64,000 nucleotides of DNA, from positions 116,519-180,518 of the forward strand of contig MU626277.1 in NCBI GenBank assembly GCA_025603075.1. The letters run 5' to 3'. The first letter of the stretch is position 1; the number at the start of each line of letters is the position of its first letter. A model generated the notes under the pieces. It was given only the letters and a program-made list of their open reading frames with translations. It searched no databases and was not told where the DNA came from. Source of the DNA: Neoconidiobolus thromboides FSU 785 (taxonomy: Eukaryota; Entomophthoromycota; Entomophthoromycetes; Entomophthorales; Neoconidiobolaceae). The position numbers and the translations under genes are program-made. Positions 38,579 to 51,176 of the stretch are shown here, piece by piece.

Positions 38579-39732
38579 GCTAAAAAGAAAATTATATTTA
38601 TTGAATTGTTTGGTTTGAATTTATATAGACTTTAATGTTTCAACAAGTATTATATCGATTTACTTTGGGACAAATTTACCTTTAAAATTAAATGTCCTCC
38701 TCTTTCACTATCTTAAAAAACCATATTTATTAACTTCTGATTACAGTACTATTGTATTATCAAATGTCTTACTTTATTTTAAATTATCACAAAACCAATA
38801 TTTTTATACTAATTCTTATAGTTTCAAATCAAAAGTAGTTGATGCTTTTTGACTACTTTTTTGAATATTTTCTAATCAAATTCTTTTCAATTAAAGAAAT
38901 TGAAATTTGAAAAGCAAATACTGTGTTTTTATATTTTAATTTTTCTTTAATACTCTGAAACATTTTTTGTAAAACTAAATAAAAATAAGAGTGTATCAAT
39001 TTTATTTTTACTTAAAAACGATTCGTAATACGTTCATTAGCTGAATTACAATTTAATTATTGATAATATTATGTAAACGCTAAAAAACATAGTAATAGTA
39101 GCAGTATAGCTTAATTTCCGGTAGCTTATATGTAATTGATTATTATGATTAACTCTTGATTTATTTATTTGTTGTTGATTATAATAATAAGCATTAAAAG
39201 CAAGGGGCAATGAATAACAAATAAAACTAAACTTAGAATGGTAAGTTTTATTTATTTAATAACAAATGTTAATATCAACTTATAATACTAGATTCCTTTT
39301 TTACTATTTCAAATGTTTATTTTTATTACAATTAAAATTTTAGCTTATTGTTTAACTATAAAGTAGTTTAAAACATAATTCCAATAAGCTAAATGTTGAA
39401 AACGGTTACAATCAAAAACGTGAACATAAATTAATTTCAGTTAATGCAGCCTTTTCAACCAGAAAATTGAAGCCAAAAGAATGAATTCATCTCGAATAAA
39501 ATTGAATACCAAAAATAGAGCAACCCATCAACTAATGAAATTCCAACTTCTATTACTAAACTTTCAACTTTAAAAATAATTTTACTTAATTAAGACAGCT
39601 CCAATGCGGTTACTACAGTTCAAAACGATGATATTAATTTAAGATCCAACATCAACAAGCTTTAACAATATAAATAATTCAATCCTATATTTTATCTCAT
39701 TTACTTTTTTCTAGAATTTTAATTTTAAAAAA
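38579..39732. other. Intergenic upstream of the secreted-protein gene
   Basis: About 1.15 kb of AT-rich DNA with no gene or repeat recognised. It ends with a T-rich then AAAA-ATG start context. Confidence 0.6.
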
Positions 39733-40437
39733 ATGAATAAGTTCTTTTTAATAACCATCTTATTTATTGCTTTCCTTTCAATCATTGTTGAATGTAAGAA
39801 ATCCTCGAGTGACGCGAGTAGTGAAGAAGTAAGTGCTGATAGTGGTGATGCTTCTTCTGAGGAAGACAGCTCTTCATCTAAAAAGAAACACAAGAAGGGT
39901 AAAACCAAGGCCGCTGCAGCTATCGATACCAGAGAATTGGAAGGTGTATGGAAAACCACTTTTTATTTCAACCATACTGAAAGTCGTGTTATTGCTAGAT
40001 CTTGCCAAAAAGTCGATGAAATCCCATGGAGTATTTCAGGAACTCAATGGACTCAACAACTTGATGTTGATCCTTTATATGACTCTAATGGTAGATGGGG
40101 AATCAAAGAATTAATTCAAGGAGATAATATCAACTTTGTAAAGATTGAATTGTTAAAGAACTCCATTGATTCTATTGAACCTTGTATTGGATATATGAGA
40201 GAAGGGACTAAATTGTTTATGATGTTTAATTCTACCAATCCATCTACTTGCCCACAAAAATTCCAATTCTTTAATGATGTTTGCTCAAACACGGTAGATT
40301 ACACTGTATCAGAATGTCAATCTGGTAAATGTCTTAAAGATCCTCGTGAAGTAGAATATAACGCTGTAGCTTCCAATGCTCATAGATTATACGCACCTAT
40401 CCTTATATTCCTTCCATTTTTAGTGTCTTGGGTTTAA
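39733..40437 (+). CDS. Secreted, probably GPI-anchored cysteine-containing protein
   Basis: I do not recognise the family. One exon, 234 residues. Residues 1-20 (FFLITILFIAFLSIIVEC) are a signal peptide. Residues 23-52 are Ser/Asp/Glu repeats followed by a Lys-rich stretch (KKKHKKGKTK). The rest is a compact domain (about 65-205) with LEGVWKTTFYF, WSISGTQWTQQLDV and seven cysteines, suggesting disulfides, and N-glycosylation sequons NHT and NST. The last 17 residues (YAPILIFLPFLVSWV) are hydrophobic with no basic tail, typical of a GPI-attachment signal. A cell-wall or surface role is inference. LEGVW resembles the start of lipocalin-like barrels, but that alone is weak. Confidence 0.85.
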   Translation: MNKFFLITILFIAFLSIIVECKKSSSDASSEEVSADSGDASSEEDSSSSKKKHKKGKTKAAAAIDTRELEGVWKTTFYFNHTESRVIARSCQKVDEIPWSISGTQWTQQLDVDPLYDSNGRWGIKELIQGDNINFVKIELLKNSIDSIEPCIGYMREGTKLFMMFNSTNPSTCPQKFQFFNDVCSNTVDYTVSECQSGKCLKDPREVEYNAVASNAHRLYAPILIFLPFLVSWV

Positions 40438-40867
40438 TTTTGATTTTCTCTTAGTTTTCATTTAGCATCTAATTTAGATATACTTGCATAATAAATATTT
40501 CATAAAATTAATTTTAATTTAAAAATTGCAGTCACGCTTTTAAATTAATATTACTATTTTTATAGACCATGAGAATTTATTTTGAAATATAAAAGCTTTT
40601 ATTTTATTATTATTAACATTTATTTTTTAGTATATAAGATATAAATTCAACTAATATAAAATTTACGCTATTAATTTTCCAAACAAACTATAGATTCAAT
40701 AGTTCCAGTAATATTTGAACTAAGCACATTATAGCTCTTTATTTGATAATAACAACCCTCATACGTTTATTAAATTTACTTTAGAAGCCAAAATATAATT
40801 CAATACTCAACTCAATAAACTATTTGGAATAATTAAAAATAAATGTATTTAAATAAAAATAGATGCA
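40438..40867. other. Intergenic between convergent genes
   Basis: 430 bp of AT-rich DNA between the 3' ends of the secreted-protein gene and the WBP2-like gene. Nothing seen. Confidence 0.6.
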
Positions 40868-41647
40868 CTAATTAGCTATAGACTCATAACTAGGAGGAAG
40901 ATCATCACCTATAGGAGGTGGGTTCTCAGAAGTTGTTTGTGTTCCACTTACTTCCTCACTTTCAAGGTTTTGATTAGACTCAGGCGAAGCGGGTCTATAA
41001 AGCGGGAGTGATTCCAAATGCTCTGGATTATCGTTCAACTCTATATAATTTTAGAATAAACAATTCAGTTTTAAATAAATTTACCTTGTCTACGTTGATT
41101 CACTTGTTTTAGAAGCGCAATAAATGAGAAGCCGCCTAAATAATGGTTAATTTAATAGAAATTTGTAGTTAAATCCACTCACCCCCTTCATTAAAGTGAA
41201 ATTTGAGCTCTCCCTCTTCTCTCAAGTTTCCATTCAATACAGGCAAAAGCAATCCTTTAAAATAATTGGCACCAAACCAAGGTTGGATAAATTCAGTATT
41301 TTTCAAATTCTCTAATGGGATTGATAAAGATTGAAATAGCGGTGTGGAAGGAAAAGCAATGTATACCACTCTAATATTGGTAAGGTATAATAATCCTTTT
41401 GGCGAAGAAAAAGTTTGACTAAACAATTCATCATTTATTCATTAATTGTCAAATTATCTTTACCTACTCCCTGGGTATCCGCTTTATAAGTAATAAATTA
41501 ATTCTAGCTTTATTTAAATACTAACTAGACTTACTTTCCAGAACTAAATTCAACGCTGACTCCGCTTTGACATAAGAAATGAGACTCGTTATCTAAAGGT
41601 ACAAAAGTTTTATTATCGTCGCCTAAAGTGACCCAATTTAGTGCCAT
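40868..41647 (-). CDS. WBP2-like GRAM-domain protein
   Basis: Homologue of WW-domain-binding protein 2 and fungal UPF0664 proteins, a PH-like GRAM domain plus a Pro-rich tail that recruits WW-domain (often Rsp5/Nedd4-type) partners. Exons 41647-41535, 41481-41464, 41418-41183, 41135-41085 and 41040-40868 give about 196 residues. GLLYLTNIRVVYIAFPS, SIPLENLKN and QPWFGANYFKG are the GRAM signature. The tail has ENPPPIGDDLPPSYESIAN with a PPSY ligand motif. Exon 2 is only 18 bp; because it is a multiple of three it could also be skipped, leaving one 116-bp intron. The stop is TAG. Confidence 0.85.
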
Positions 41648-41758
41648 CTTTTGTAAAAATAGATTTTTAAAATTTAAACTAACTCGAATTTAAGCCCAGT
41701 CTGGTTTGCTTTTTTGGTAGAAAAAATCCAAGCTTTTAAACTTTAGAATTTTATTAGT

Positions 41759-42743
<985 letters not shown>

Positions 42744-43047
42744 TAATTATAGAACTTGATCACTTATTTTTTATATTTCATTTGACACTTCAAAACTTGT
42801 TTATAATTAGTTATTTACTATAATTATTTGCTTCGTTTAATTAGTATATTTGTAGATATTCATATTATATAAAAAAAATGATTTATTAGATATAGCAATA
42901 TCATTAAAATAAATATAGTTAAAGAGCTTATAAACATTATTTTTATATATTTTTATTTAAAATAATACTACAAATATAACATCAAAATGAAAGATGTTGA
43001 TAATTATAATCCACAAACTTAATTTAAAGCTATTTAACCTAACTCTA
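42744..43047. other. Intergenic between convergent TRM8 and Rieske genes
   Basis: 304 bp of AT-rich DNA between two stop codons. Nothing seen. Confidence 0.6.
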
Positions 43048-43997
43048 TTACCAATCATTAAGTTGACAAGCACGAATCGAGTTACCAGGTTTATTTGTAC
43101 AACTACCCCCATTTTTGAGGTCAAAGATCCAGTTATGTTTAGTACATACAAGTGTATTTCCGCTTACTCTTCCTTTCTAAAAAAATCTTAATTAGATAAA
43201 AACAAATTTTTGAGTAAACTTACAGTAACCAGGTCAACTTTTTTATGTGGACAATACCTATTTGTCTGGTAAATTGTACCATCAGCAGCAGCAACTTTAA
43301 TCATATTTCCATCTGGGACAATACTCAATGGTTTAATGCTTTGAGAGCCATTCTTACTTTCCCCGTTTGTGTGAGCTTTTGCTAGTTCTGTTGATTCATT
43401 GATACTTTCTTCTTCAGAGGACTCAGAAGTAGACTGATATTTTTTCTTCATCTTTTTGGCTTTTTTTTTGTCTTTTTAAAGTGTTAGCTAATAACAAGTG
43501 AATAAAGTTTGATTACTTTTATAAATTTTTGCTTGTATTAAGTCTTTGACAATAGGTAAAAGTCCGATTTGCTATAAATGATAATTAAAGGGTTAAGTAA
43601 TCTGTCTGTATTAAAAATTACCTTCCAGCTTTCTTTTGATAAAACTTTTAAATCCGAAATGGTAAATAATCGGTTCTTTTCTAATATCTCTAAGTCGTTC
43701 AATACCAGATTACTAGGCCAATTTCTTTCCGAAGCAATCAATTCTAATAGTGTGGAAGCTTTCTAATTGTTTTGTAAATAAAAATTACTTAGAATTAATA
43801 ATTGACCTACCATAGAATCTGGCATATAATTTTTATCGACAACTTAACAATGAATTAAAGTAATAATACTAATAAAGTAAATTACCATTTGGTTTATTAG
43901 ACAAATACGACGTTAATAGGCCCCCCACTCCTCCTCCTAATCGAAAGCTTCCTTTCTTTCCTCCTTTATTACCTTCATCGCTGCTGCTTCCTCCCAT
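43048..43997 (-). CDS. Rieske [2Fe-2S] domain protein with Gly-rich N-terminus
   Basis: Function unknown. Exons 43997-43886, 43842-43811, 43762-43622, 43571-43517, 43471-43224 and 43176-43048 give about 238 residues. It opens with a Gly/Ser/Lys-rich stretch (FRLGGGVGGLL), then a helical region at about 50-112 (LLELIASERNWPSNLVL, DLKVLSKESWKQIGLLPIV) resembling a SAM-like helical bundle, a Lys-rich and Ser/Glu-rich linker, and a C-terminal Rieske domain with ligands C187-x-H189 (NRYCPHKKVDL) and C207-x2-H210 (LVCTKHNWIFDL). No membrane segment or mitochondrial presequence is evident, unlike the bc1 Rieske protein. It resembles nitrite-reductase-small-subunit/RFESD-type Rieske folds. A cytosolic or nuclear electron-transfer or iron-sensing role is only inference. 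Confidence 0.82.
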
Positions 43998-44294
43998 TTG
44001 ATTTTATGTAATTTAATGATAAGATGAGATTAGATTCAACTTTATAACACTTGAGATTTTGTAAAAAATTCTAAAATTTTTGTCTTCCGACAAAACGTTA
44101 ATTTTAGCCAGAGATAGTAAAAATGACATCATTGCCATTTGCAAAATTAACTCCAGAGCAAGTTTGAATTTATATTTTATTGGCTATACTTCTGCTAATT
44201 CCTCACTATTTAGTTATTTTATTTGAGCCACCGTCATTATTTTTTTGTATCTGAAATTTAACTTAAAGTGAATAGCATAATCCAATTTATTATT
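43998..44294. promoter_or_regulatory. Divergent promoter region (Rieske gene / VMA13)
   Basis: 297 bp between two divergent start codons. No specific factor site was recognised. Confidence 0.5.
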
Positions 44295-46070
44295 ATGGCT
44301 GATACTGTTCCAAGTGTACCTGTAACTTTCGTAGTTAACTCCTTTTTTGATGAGTTGACTTTCAACATTCGCTCTAGGCCTATGCCATGGGAGGTAAGCT
44401 TTTATTGTAAGTTTTAATAGTTTACTTAATTATACTAGGGATATCAACGCGCTTCATTAATTACTGAAGAAGAACTTGGGCTTTTAAGAAAATCTGAAAA
44501 AGGGGTAATTTTTTTTATACAATGGATAAAATAGATTTTAATTTGATTATTTAGTCTTCTAAGGAGTATATTAATTTGCTGTTGAATTTATTAAATAAAT
44601 TAGTAAGAGTAGATACTTTACAATACATTCTTGTACTGATCGATGATATACTTGAAGGTAATAGTCATTTTTTAATTGAAATATTAAAGTGATTTAAATT
44701 TTAGCCGACCCTAACAATGCTAAAACATTTCATGAATTAAGTCAAGAAAATCCATTGTTCCCATACGAGCCATTTCTAAAGTAAACTATATGAAATTTTA
44801 AAGTTCATTGTATTGATAAAATATTAGATGTTTAAAGAAAGATGATGACTTTTTAGCATTAAAAGCAGAAAAGATTGTCGCTTTTTTAATTTGGTACGTT
44901 TATTCATAATTTGTTAAAAATGAAACTAAAAAATATCTAGTACTTCAACTACCGCCATCCCAGAACAATGCGATGAATTTTTGGATGTTATTATTTCTCA
45001 ATTATCAAGCCAGACGCCCAATATTGCCGATATTTCAGTCCAATTACTTCAATCTTTATTAAAGAATTATACTTATCGTAACGTCTTTTTCCACAAAGCA
45101 CGTGGTGTACCAAAGTATTAATTTAATATTGAATCTACAATCAAAATTGACTAACTTTTTATAGTTTAATTGCGCTTATTCAAAAAGAGAAAACAAATCC
45201 ACAGCTTCAATATCAAGTTGTATTTTGTTTTTGGATGCTTACTTTTGAGGAAGAAATTGCTAAAGAGATTGATCAGTAATTTCATATATCATTTTTAATT
45301 GAAGTTTTAATTCAGTCATAGCCAACACTCCATCATTTCATTATTAGTTAAATTAGCCCGTGGTACAGTTAAAGAGAAGATCGTTCGAGTTATTATAGGC
45401 ACTTTCAGAGTAAGAAAAAAACAAATTAAAAAAGAACGCTGAGTTAACAATTGATTAGAATCTATTGGAAAAAGGATCTGAAGAAAATATTAACTCCATG
45501 CTAGCACATAAATTGTTTGATTTGATTGAGAATTTAACATCAAGAAAATGGGCCGATTTAGAAATTAAAGAAGATTTAGATTATTTAAAAAGTGAGTTAC
45601 AAGAGGTAGTAGCTAGCTTGACTACTTTTGATGCTTACAAAGCAGAAATTGAAACTGGTGAGCTTGAATGGTCACCTCCTCATAAGTCAATTCAATTCTG
45701 GACTGATAATATACACAAATTTGAAGAGGGAGATTATGCCTTGCTTAAGTAAGTTTGAATTAAATGATACTAGGACACAATTTATCAAACAACTATAGGA
45801 AACTTTGTGAAATTCTTAATACAGCTACTGATCCTTTAGTTTTATCAATAGCTGCATTCGATATTGGACAATATGCTAAATTTAATAACAAAGGCAGAGG
45901 GTAAGTAGATTTTAATACTTAAGCTAAATATAGTTTAATCAGAACGATTTAGTTTACTTGAAAAGTTGGGAGCTAAACATCGTGTTATGGAATTGATGGC
46001 CCATGAGAACCCAGATGTTAAGTATCAAGCTTTAGTTGCTGTTCAAATTTTACTTAAAAATTCATGGTAA
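44295..46070 (+). CDS. VMA13: V-type proton ATPase subunit H (Vma13)
   Basis: Peripheral stalk regulator of the V1 sector; activates the assembled vacuolar proton pump and silences free V1. Exons 44295-44393, 44439-44504, 44555-44657, 44705-44780, 44828-44893, 44941-45114, 45165-45275, 45316-45409, 45459-45748, 45799-45900 and 45953-46070 give about 432 residues, slightly short of yeast's 478. It is armadillo/HEAT-like throughout. Family landmarks are PWEGYQRASLI, YQVVFCFWMLTFEEE, LEWSPPHKSIQFWTDN (the C-terminal domain hallmark) and FDIGQYAKFNNKGRGLLEKL, then MAHENPDVKYQALVAVQ. The exon 8 acceptor is ambiguous by 6 bp (CAG at 45315 or TAG at 45321), adding or removing two residues. Confidence 0.95.
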
Positions 46071-46719
46071 CTTAATTATTGTACTTATTATCTAGTGGCT
46101 AATATGTTTCTAGGGATAAAAATTGATTGATTAATCAATAATGTCTTATTATCAGTTACTTAATAAATTTTTATGAATTTGTATCAACTAAGTAGTTTAT
46201 ATTCTGCTTATGTTTTTTTATTTGTAGAAAAACCAAAATTGTTAATCATAAAAAATTCATTGAAAATATTATCAAATTTATTTAATAAAAAGTCAAAAAA
46301 TTTGAACTGAAGGAAGAGTAAGTTCCATTCAAATTAATATATAATAAGTTAAAATTGCTATATTATTTTATTAAATAAAAGTCCTATGCTTCTCAATTAT
46401 CTGGATATATTAGTGTACTAACCAACTATACCAATCCACTATCATAATTACTATCCATGAGTTATTATAAAAGATATTGAACAACTTCATCTACCTAAGA
46501 ACGTTAGTAGCAAATATAATTCTCATCAATTATCAATAAGTCATCTCATTTAATTAATAAAATGATAGTCAAACTATACATTTATAGAACTAACAATAAA
46601 ACTGGCTATCCATAAAAACAAGAAACATCTTTAGTTTGTACCCAATAGTTAATTTATTGTAGTATAACTAAAGCCTATTAAAAAAAGGGCATAAGAAAAT
46701 TGATGTCGAAAAGGCTAAC
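46071..46719. other. Intergenic between convergent VMA13 and RPS29
   Basis: About 650 bp of AT-rich DNA. No gene, RNA or repeat recognised. Confidence 0.6.
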
Positions 46720-46991
46720 TTAACGGGTCTAAAAAATAATAAATAAAATGATAAATAAACAGTAATAATAACAAACCTTGGTGAAACCGATATCTTTAGC
46801 GTATTCACGGAAGCACTGTCTGCAAATGTTAAGACCGTATTTACGGATTAAACCGGCACGATGAGTGCAGACACGACTAAAAAATAGGTCAATATATTAC
46901 TAAAATCCCTTAATATAGTAAAAACCTACCATTGACGAGAACCTTTACCGTATTTACGGGGATGAGAATACCAAACAGCTTCGTGACTCAT
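46720..46991 (-). CDS. RPS29: 40S ribosomal protein S29 (uS14)
   Basis: Small zinc-ribbon protein of the 40S head. Exons 46991-46930, 46876-46777 and 46728-46720 give 56 residues, exactly the usual size. The sequence runs [19 protein letters not shown], then CRVC and CRQC as the four zinc ligands around [13 protein letters not shown], and ends DIGFTKTR. The last exon is just 9 bp (two codons and the stop). Its donor is GTTTGT, weaker than the usual GTAAGT. A typical fungal C-terminus (K-x-R) supports using the 9-bp exon. Confidence 0.93.
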
Positions 46992-47992
46992 ATTGGATAA
47001 AAAGGAAGTGTTTTAAATTCTAAGTGATTAGCAATAGTACCAATCCAAAATTCCAATCCCAAAAGGCTTAAAACCCCTGCAAAACTTTTTTTTTGAAAAA
47101 ATTTTATTGGCTTATTAAAAGCTTAAGGTTGATTTACGCCAATCAAATAACTAGATCGATGAATTTTGTTAAAAGCTCCTGTGATTTGAAAAGAAATTTT
47201 TAAAAATTTAGCTTGCTTTAGATTATTTTGCAGCTTTTTTTTTGAACAGTTTGAGTGTTTAAAATAGAATATTGCAGTATATAGTTTTAGTATAATTAGT
47301 TATTATTCAAAGTTTGTTCTACATTTCAATAAAAATAATTTCTTATATAGTCTAAACTTAAAAATTGAACTCAGTTTGTAGCATACCTCATGTCTTTAAA
47401 CAATTAATATAGACACATGGAATTTATTGCTCTACTGTTATATTTACTTGTTATTTATATTAGTTTTATATAGTAAAATAAAAGAAGCTATGTTATACTA
47501 CAAAATAGTATTTAATGAAAAAGCATGATGAATTTTATCCTTAACTCTATCTTTGTCATATAATATCTCGTTATATGTGTTAGTTTAAAATCTCAGTTAA
47601 AATTTTGTTCAATCGATTTTTAGCAAAAATTACACAAGCACTAAGTGCTACAAGTTTTTTCTTTTTTGCTTAATTTTAGATTAACTCATGCTGAAATGTT
47701 TATCTGATTTTACAGTAGTTTTTAAAATTTTGCGCTACATAAAAAATGATCAAAAAAAGTGAATTAGAAAATAAAATTTTCAATTTTAGCTGAAGCTTTT
47801 AAGCTTAGACTCATATATGCTCTACAAATTTTTTAAACAGAAAACAAATGAAAACAAACAAGAAAATAGAAAAAGATTGGTTCAATTAATAAAAAGCCAA
47901 TCAGCGCCGATGATAGCTTAAATTAAAAAAGTTCAATATTTTTTATCAAAGTTGACCTATACTTACTTTTTTTAAGTCATTTTATTATTAAA
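46992..47992. other. Intergenic between divergent RPS29 and YOS9
   Basis: 1 kb of AT-rich DNA carrying both promoters. No gene or recognisable ribosomal-protein promoter motif seen. Confidence 0.6.
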
Positions 47993-49446
47993 ATGATACG
48001 GTTTTTATTATTTTTTTTATTTGATTTGGTCCTCATAACTCATTCAAATGGCATTGATATTTCTATATACGAAGATGCACATGCTTACCCAAATTACCAT
48101 ATTAAATTAAACAATGAGTTTATTAACTATAATGAATTAACAGTAAACAATTTTGAATATAAGTAATATACAGTATTAATCAGCAGTTTTAGGAAGTAGA
48201 AAAACAAAAAGGGATTAAAATAAAATACAATAAAGATCTGGAGTATATATGCTTTTATCCACAACATCAAAAAGATGTAAGAAACGAAAATAAGATTAGC
48301 TCAGAAGTTTATGAAACAATATTAGAAGAGAGTGAAACTTTGATCAAAAATAAATTAGAGTGTTATACAACAGTAAGTCCTCTGTTTTTATTTATAATAT
48401 TTATTTATTTATTTTATAAAGATTATTTCGAACTGGGATTACAAATACTGCTACAACAATGAAATAATTCAGTATTACGTATCAAAGAAAAATGATGGTC
48501 TTAATGAAAAAGAGGATAAGATTTCGGCAATTTATAAATTGGGAACGAGTGAATTTATTATAAACAAAAGCTTCAATTTGAATAGGACCAATTCAAGATT
48601 TGATATTAAATATTCCAATAATAAAAAATTAAAACTACCTTTTTATATCTCAGAAACTTGGGGGAAAGGAGATCGTTGTGATCTCACTGGATTTAATAGG
48701 CAAATCGAACTAAGAGTAAGTTTACTTTGATTTTATGTGATATTTAATAATATTAAATTGACTGTTAGTATCTTTGCTATATTGATGATAAAGCCGAGGG
48801 TTTAGTTGCAATTGATGAGCCTCAAGTTTGTCAATATATTGCTTATATTCATGTACCAGAATTGTGTCAATATAATCACTTGTTTGATAATATTCATGAG
48901 GCTTATGAAATTGGAGATCCAGTAGAATGCAATGCTATACTACCTAACTACATTGATATAGACGATAGAAGTGAATATTCTAATATAAACAATAATAGTA
49001 GAAACAATAATAGTACAGTTTACAACAATGATGGATTTAATTGGTTAAGATGGTATAGTATAAAAGAAGAATTAACGTGTAGTACTTCAATAACAAAAAT
49101 CGAATTAACATTATTAACTGAGCATGTTAGAAATAAAATAGAGAATCAAAAGAATGAGTTTATAACCAAAAGTATGAGTAATCCTAATAATATTCATTAT
49201 TTAATTAATAGACATAAAAATCAACAAGACCAATTTTATCATATTTACCAACAAGATAAATTTATTGGGGTAGTAAATTTAAACTTGTTTTTAGATTATA
49301 CTGAATTTGTAACTTCAAAGGACTATGTTACTTATTTTCCTACTACAAATGACTTATTTAAACTGTTTTCAAAACAAACTCATCTCTTTTGGGATCTCTT
49401 TTCTTACTCAGTTCCTCCCTTGCAGCCTATATTGATCTATTTTTAA
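47993..49446 (+). CDS. YOS9: ER quality-control lectin (Yos9/OS-9-like, MRH domain)
   Basis: Luminal lectin of the Hrd1 ERAD machinery that reads trimmed mannose on misfolded glycoproteins. Exons 47993-48142, 48193-48372, 48422-48715 and 48769-49446 give about 433 residues. A signal peptide (IRFLLFFLFDLVLITHSNG) precedes GIKIKYNKDLEYICFYPQ. The MRH domain shows SNWDYKYCY, EIIQYYV, SETWGKGDRCDLTG, NRQIEL and RYLCYI, then PQVCQYIAYIHVPELC. The sugar-contacting Gln, Arg, Glu and Tyr are in place; of the tandem Trp pair only one is seen. Asn-rich spacers occur in the C-terminal half. There is no HDEL-like tail, so ER retention probably depends on Hrd3. Confidence 0.88.
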
Positions 49447-50078
49447 AGTAAATTCAAATAAGTTTTGATCACAAGTTTATTGTTCTTATTAAATAGTTAA
49501 TATTTTATTTTAATTGTAATCTCTGTTTTATCTTGGCTTGGTTTTTTCTATTCAATTTTAATTTTAGTTAATATAATATGACCTAAAGGATAGTTTAGTA
49601 AATATTTTAGAAGATATCAGATAAAAAAATAAAGTTAGTTTAAATGGGTTGTTTTAGGTATTTTTTTCTGTAATATTTTATTAAAAAATATTCAAATAGT
49701 TTCTTTTTTAAATTTTAATAGTTCATTATAATAAAAATAATTATATTTATTAATATCAGTTTAATATATTTAAATGATAAGAGTATATAAAAAATAATTT
49801 TCCACAATTAAAACATAATAAAATAACGATTATTGTTTCAAAAAATATTTAAATGAAATTTAAAAACCCAATTTTATTTTGTCATTTTATCTAACAAGGA
49901 TGATTTTTTAAGAAATCTAATACTAAATGATTTTAGCTGTATATTATCTTACCAAATGGTCATATTAGTACTAAACTTAACAAGGAATATATATTTAATT
50001 GAATTTTTATTATATAAGCTAAGCTAAGAGAAGACGTAAAAAACAAAAAACAAACTAGGAGTTTCACTTAATTTGTAT
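49447..50078. other. Intergenic between convergent YOS9 and carrier
   Basis: About 630 bp of AT-rich DNA. Nothing seen. Confidence 0.6.
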
Positions 50079-51176
50079 CTAATAATTTTTTCCAAGTAGC
50101 AAATAAAGTGAAGCTTCAACACCTAAAATAATATTAATAAATATTACAAAAATTTAATAAACTATATACCCAAAAAGCACGCTGCATTGGCTGGAAAAGC
50201 TCTTAAGAGAGCTGGTGTCAAGCCTTTAAAGAGACCTTGAATACCTTCCTGGCGTATGAGCTCTCTAAAAGTTACTAAAAAGCTTTTAGAAATCAACTCA
50301 GTTTGTTGGCGAGATTTGATAACATCTGCAGGCTGACAAAAAATATTAATATCCAATACATTTATGTTTTCCAAAAAAAGACTTACTATACAAACCATCC
50401 AATTAGCCATACCAGCCAATCCACCAGCCAACATAATAGCTGCTGGATTCAATTGACTTTCTCCTTCTTTGGTCTCTTTGCTAAGGAGTCGTTTGGCTCC
50501 TATGTATGTAGCAAAATAAAGCACACCGCCTGTCGAGTCTCTTAACAAGGTAGCTAAGGTGCCTCTATATAAGCCTTTGATACCTCCAACTTCTTTAATT
50601 GCTTGAACCAAGCCCAATGGCTTGCTACCTTCTCCAGCGACTTGCAACATACATTTTATACGTTCTACAGGGGATACAATCAAAGTAGCAGGAAAAGCAG
50701 CAATAGCACCAGCTAATGCTACTTGGTATATACTCAATGATTCTTGTTTTGGCTATTTAGTTAAAAGTTAACGAAAAATAAGCCTTTTATTATATTCAAG
50801 TACTTACCATCCCGTAGCCCCATTTCAACAACGTTTGACATGTTTCAAAGCTAGCGTATTCAACAGCAAACACAGGAGTTGATGAAAGTAATGGCGCTAA
50901 TAATCCTCGATATAAACCTCTTGGTCCTTCTCTTTTAAGGATTTGAGTTAGTATACTGGTAACAGACTCTTTTTGAATAGCGGCGTTGGAAATGGCTTGT
51001 TGTCTTACTTTTATTAAATCTAAAGGATGACCTACAATAGCCATAAAAGCACCACCTACACCACCGGATATAATACTTTGTAAAGTGGTTGGGGCGGACT
51101 TGGAAGTAGTTTTATCTAAAGTTAAATCTATTGGGGATGGAATTGAAATTGCTATATTTGTGGATAATTCGGACAT
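50079..51176 (-). CDS. CRC1: Mitochondrial carnitine/acylcarnitine carrier (SLC25 family)
   Basis: Inner-membrane exchanger of carnitine and acylcarnitine for fatty-acid or acetyl transfer. Exons 51176-50808, 50752-50387, 50332-50170 and 50122-50079 give about 313 residues. Three SLC25 repeats are present with signatures GHPLDLIKVRQQ, SPVERIKCMLQ and IPADVIKSRQQ. The closest match is the carnitine carrier: GLYRGLLAPLL, GLYRGTLATLLRDS, the block LAGGLAGMANWMVCI, FRELIRQEGIQGLFKG and ALLRAFPANAACFLGVEA are all diagnostic. The last exon is 44 bp and completes GVEASLYLLGKNY. An ornithine carrier is the main alternative, but PVERIKCMLQ and the AFPANAACFLG tail favour CRC1. Confidence 0.9.

Noticed and set aside
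48153-48192. 30-nt intron in YOS9 starting at a later GTAATA donor
   Set aside because: Far below the 44-125 bp range of other introns here. The donor GTAAAC at 48143 gives a 50-bp, phase-0 intron.
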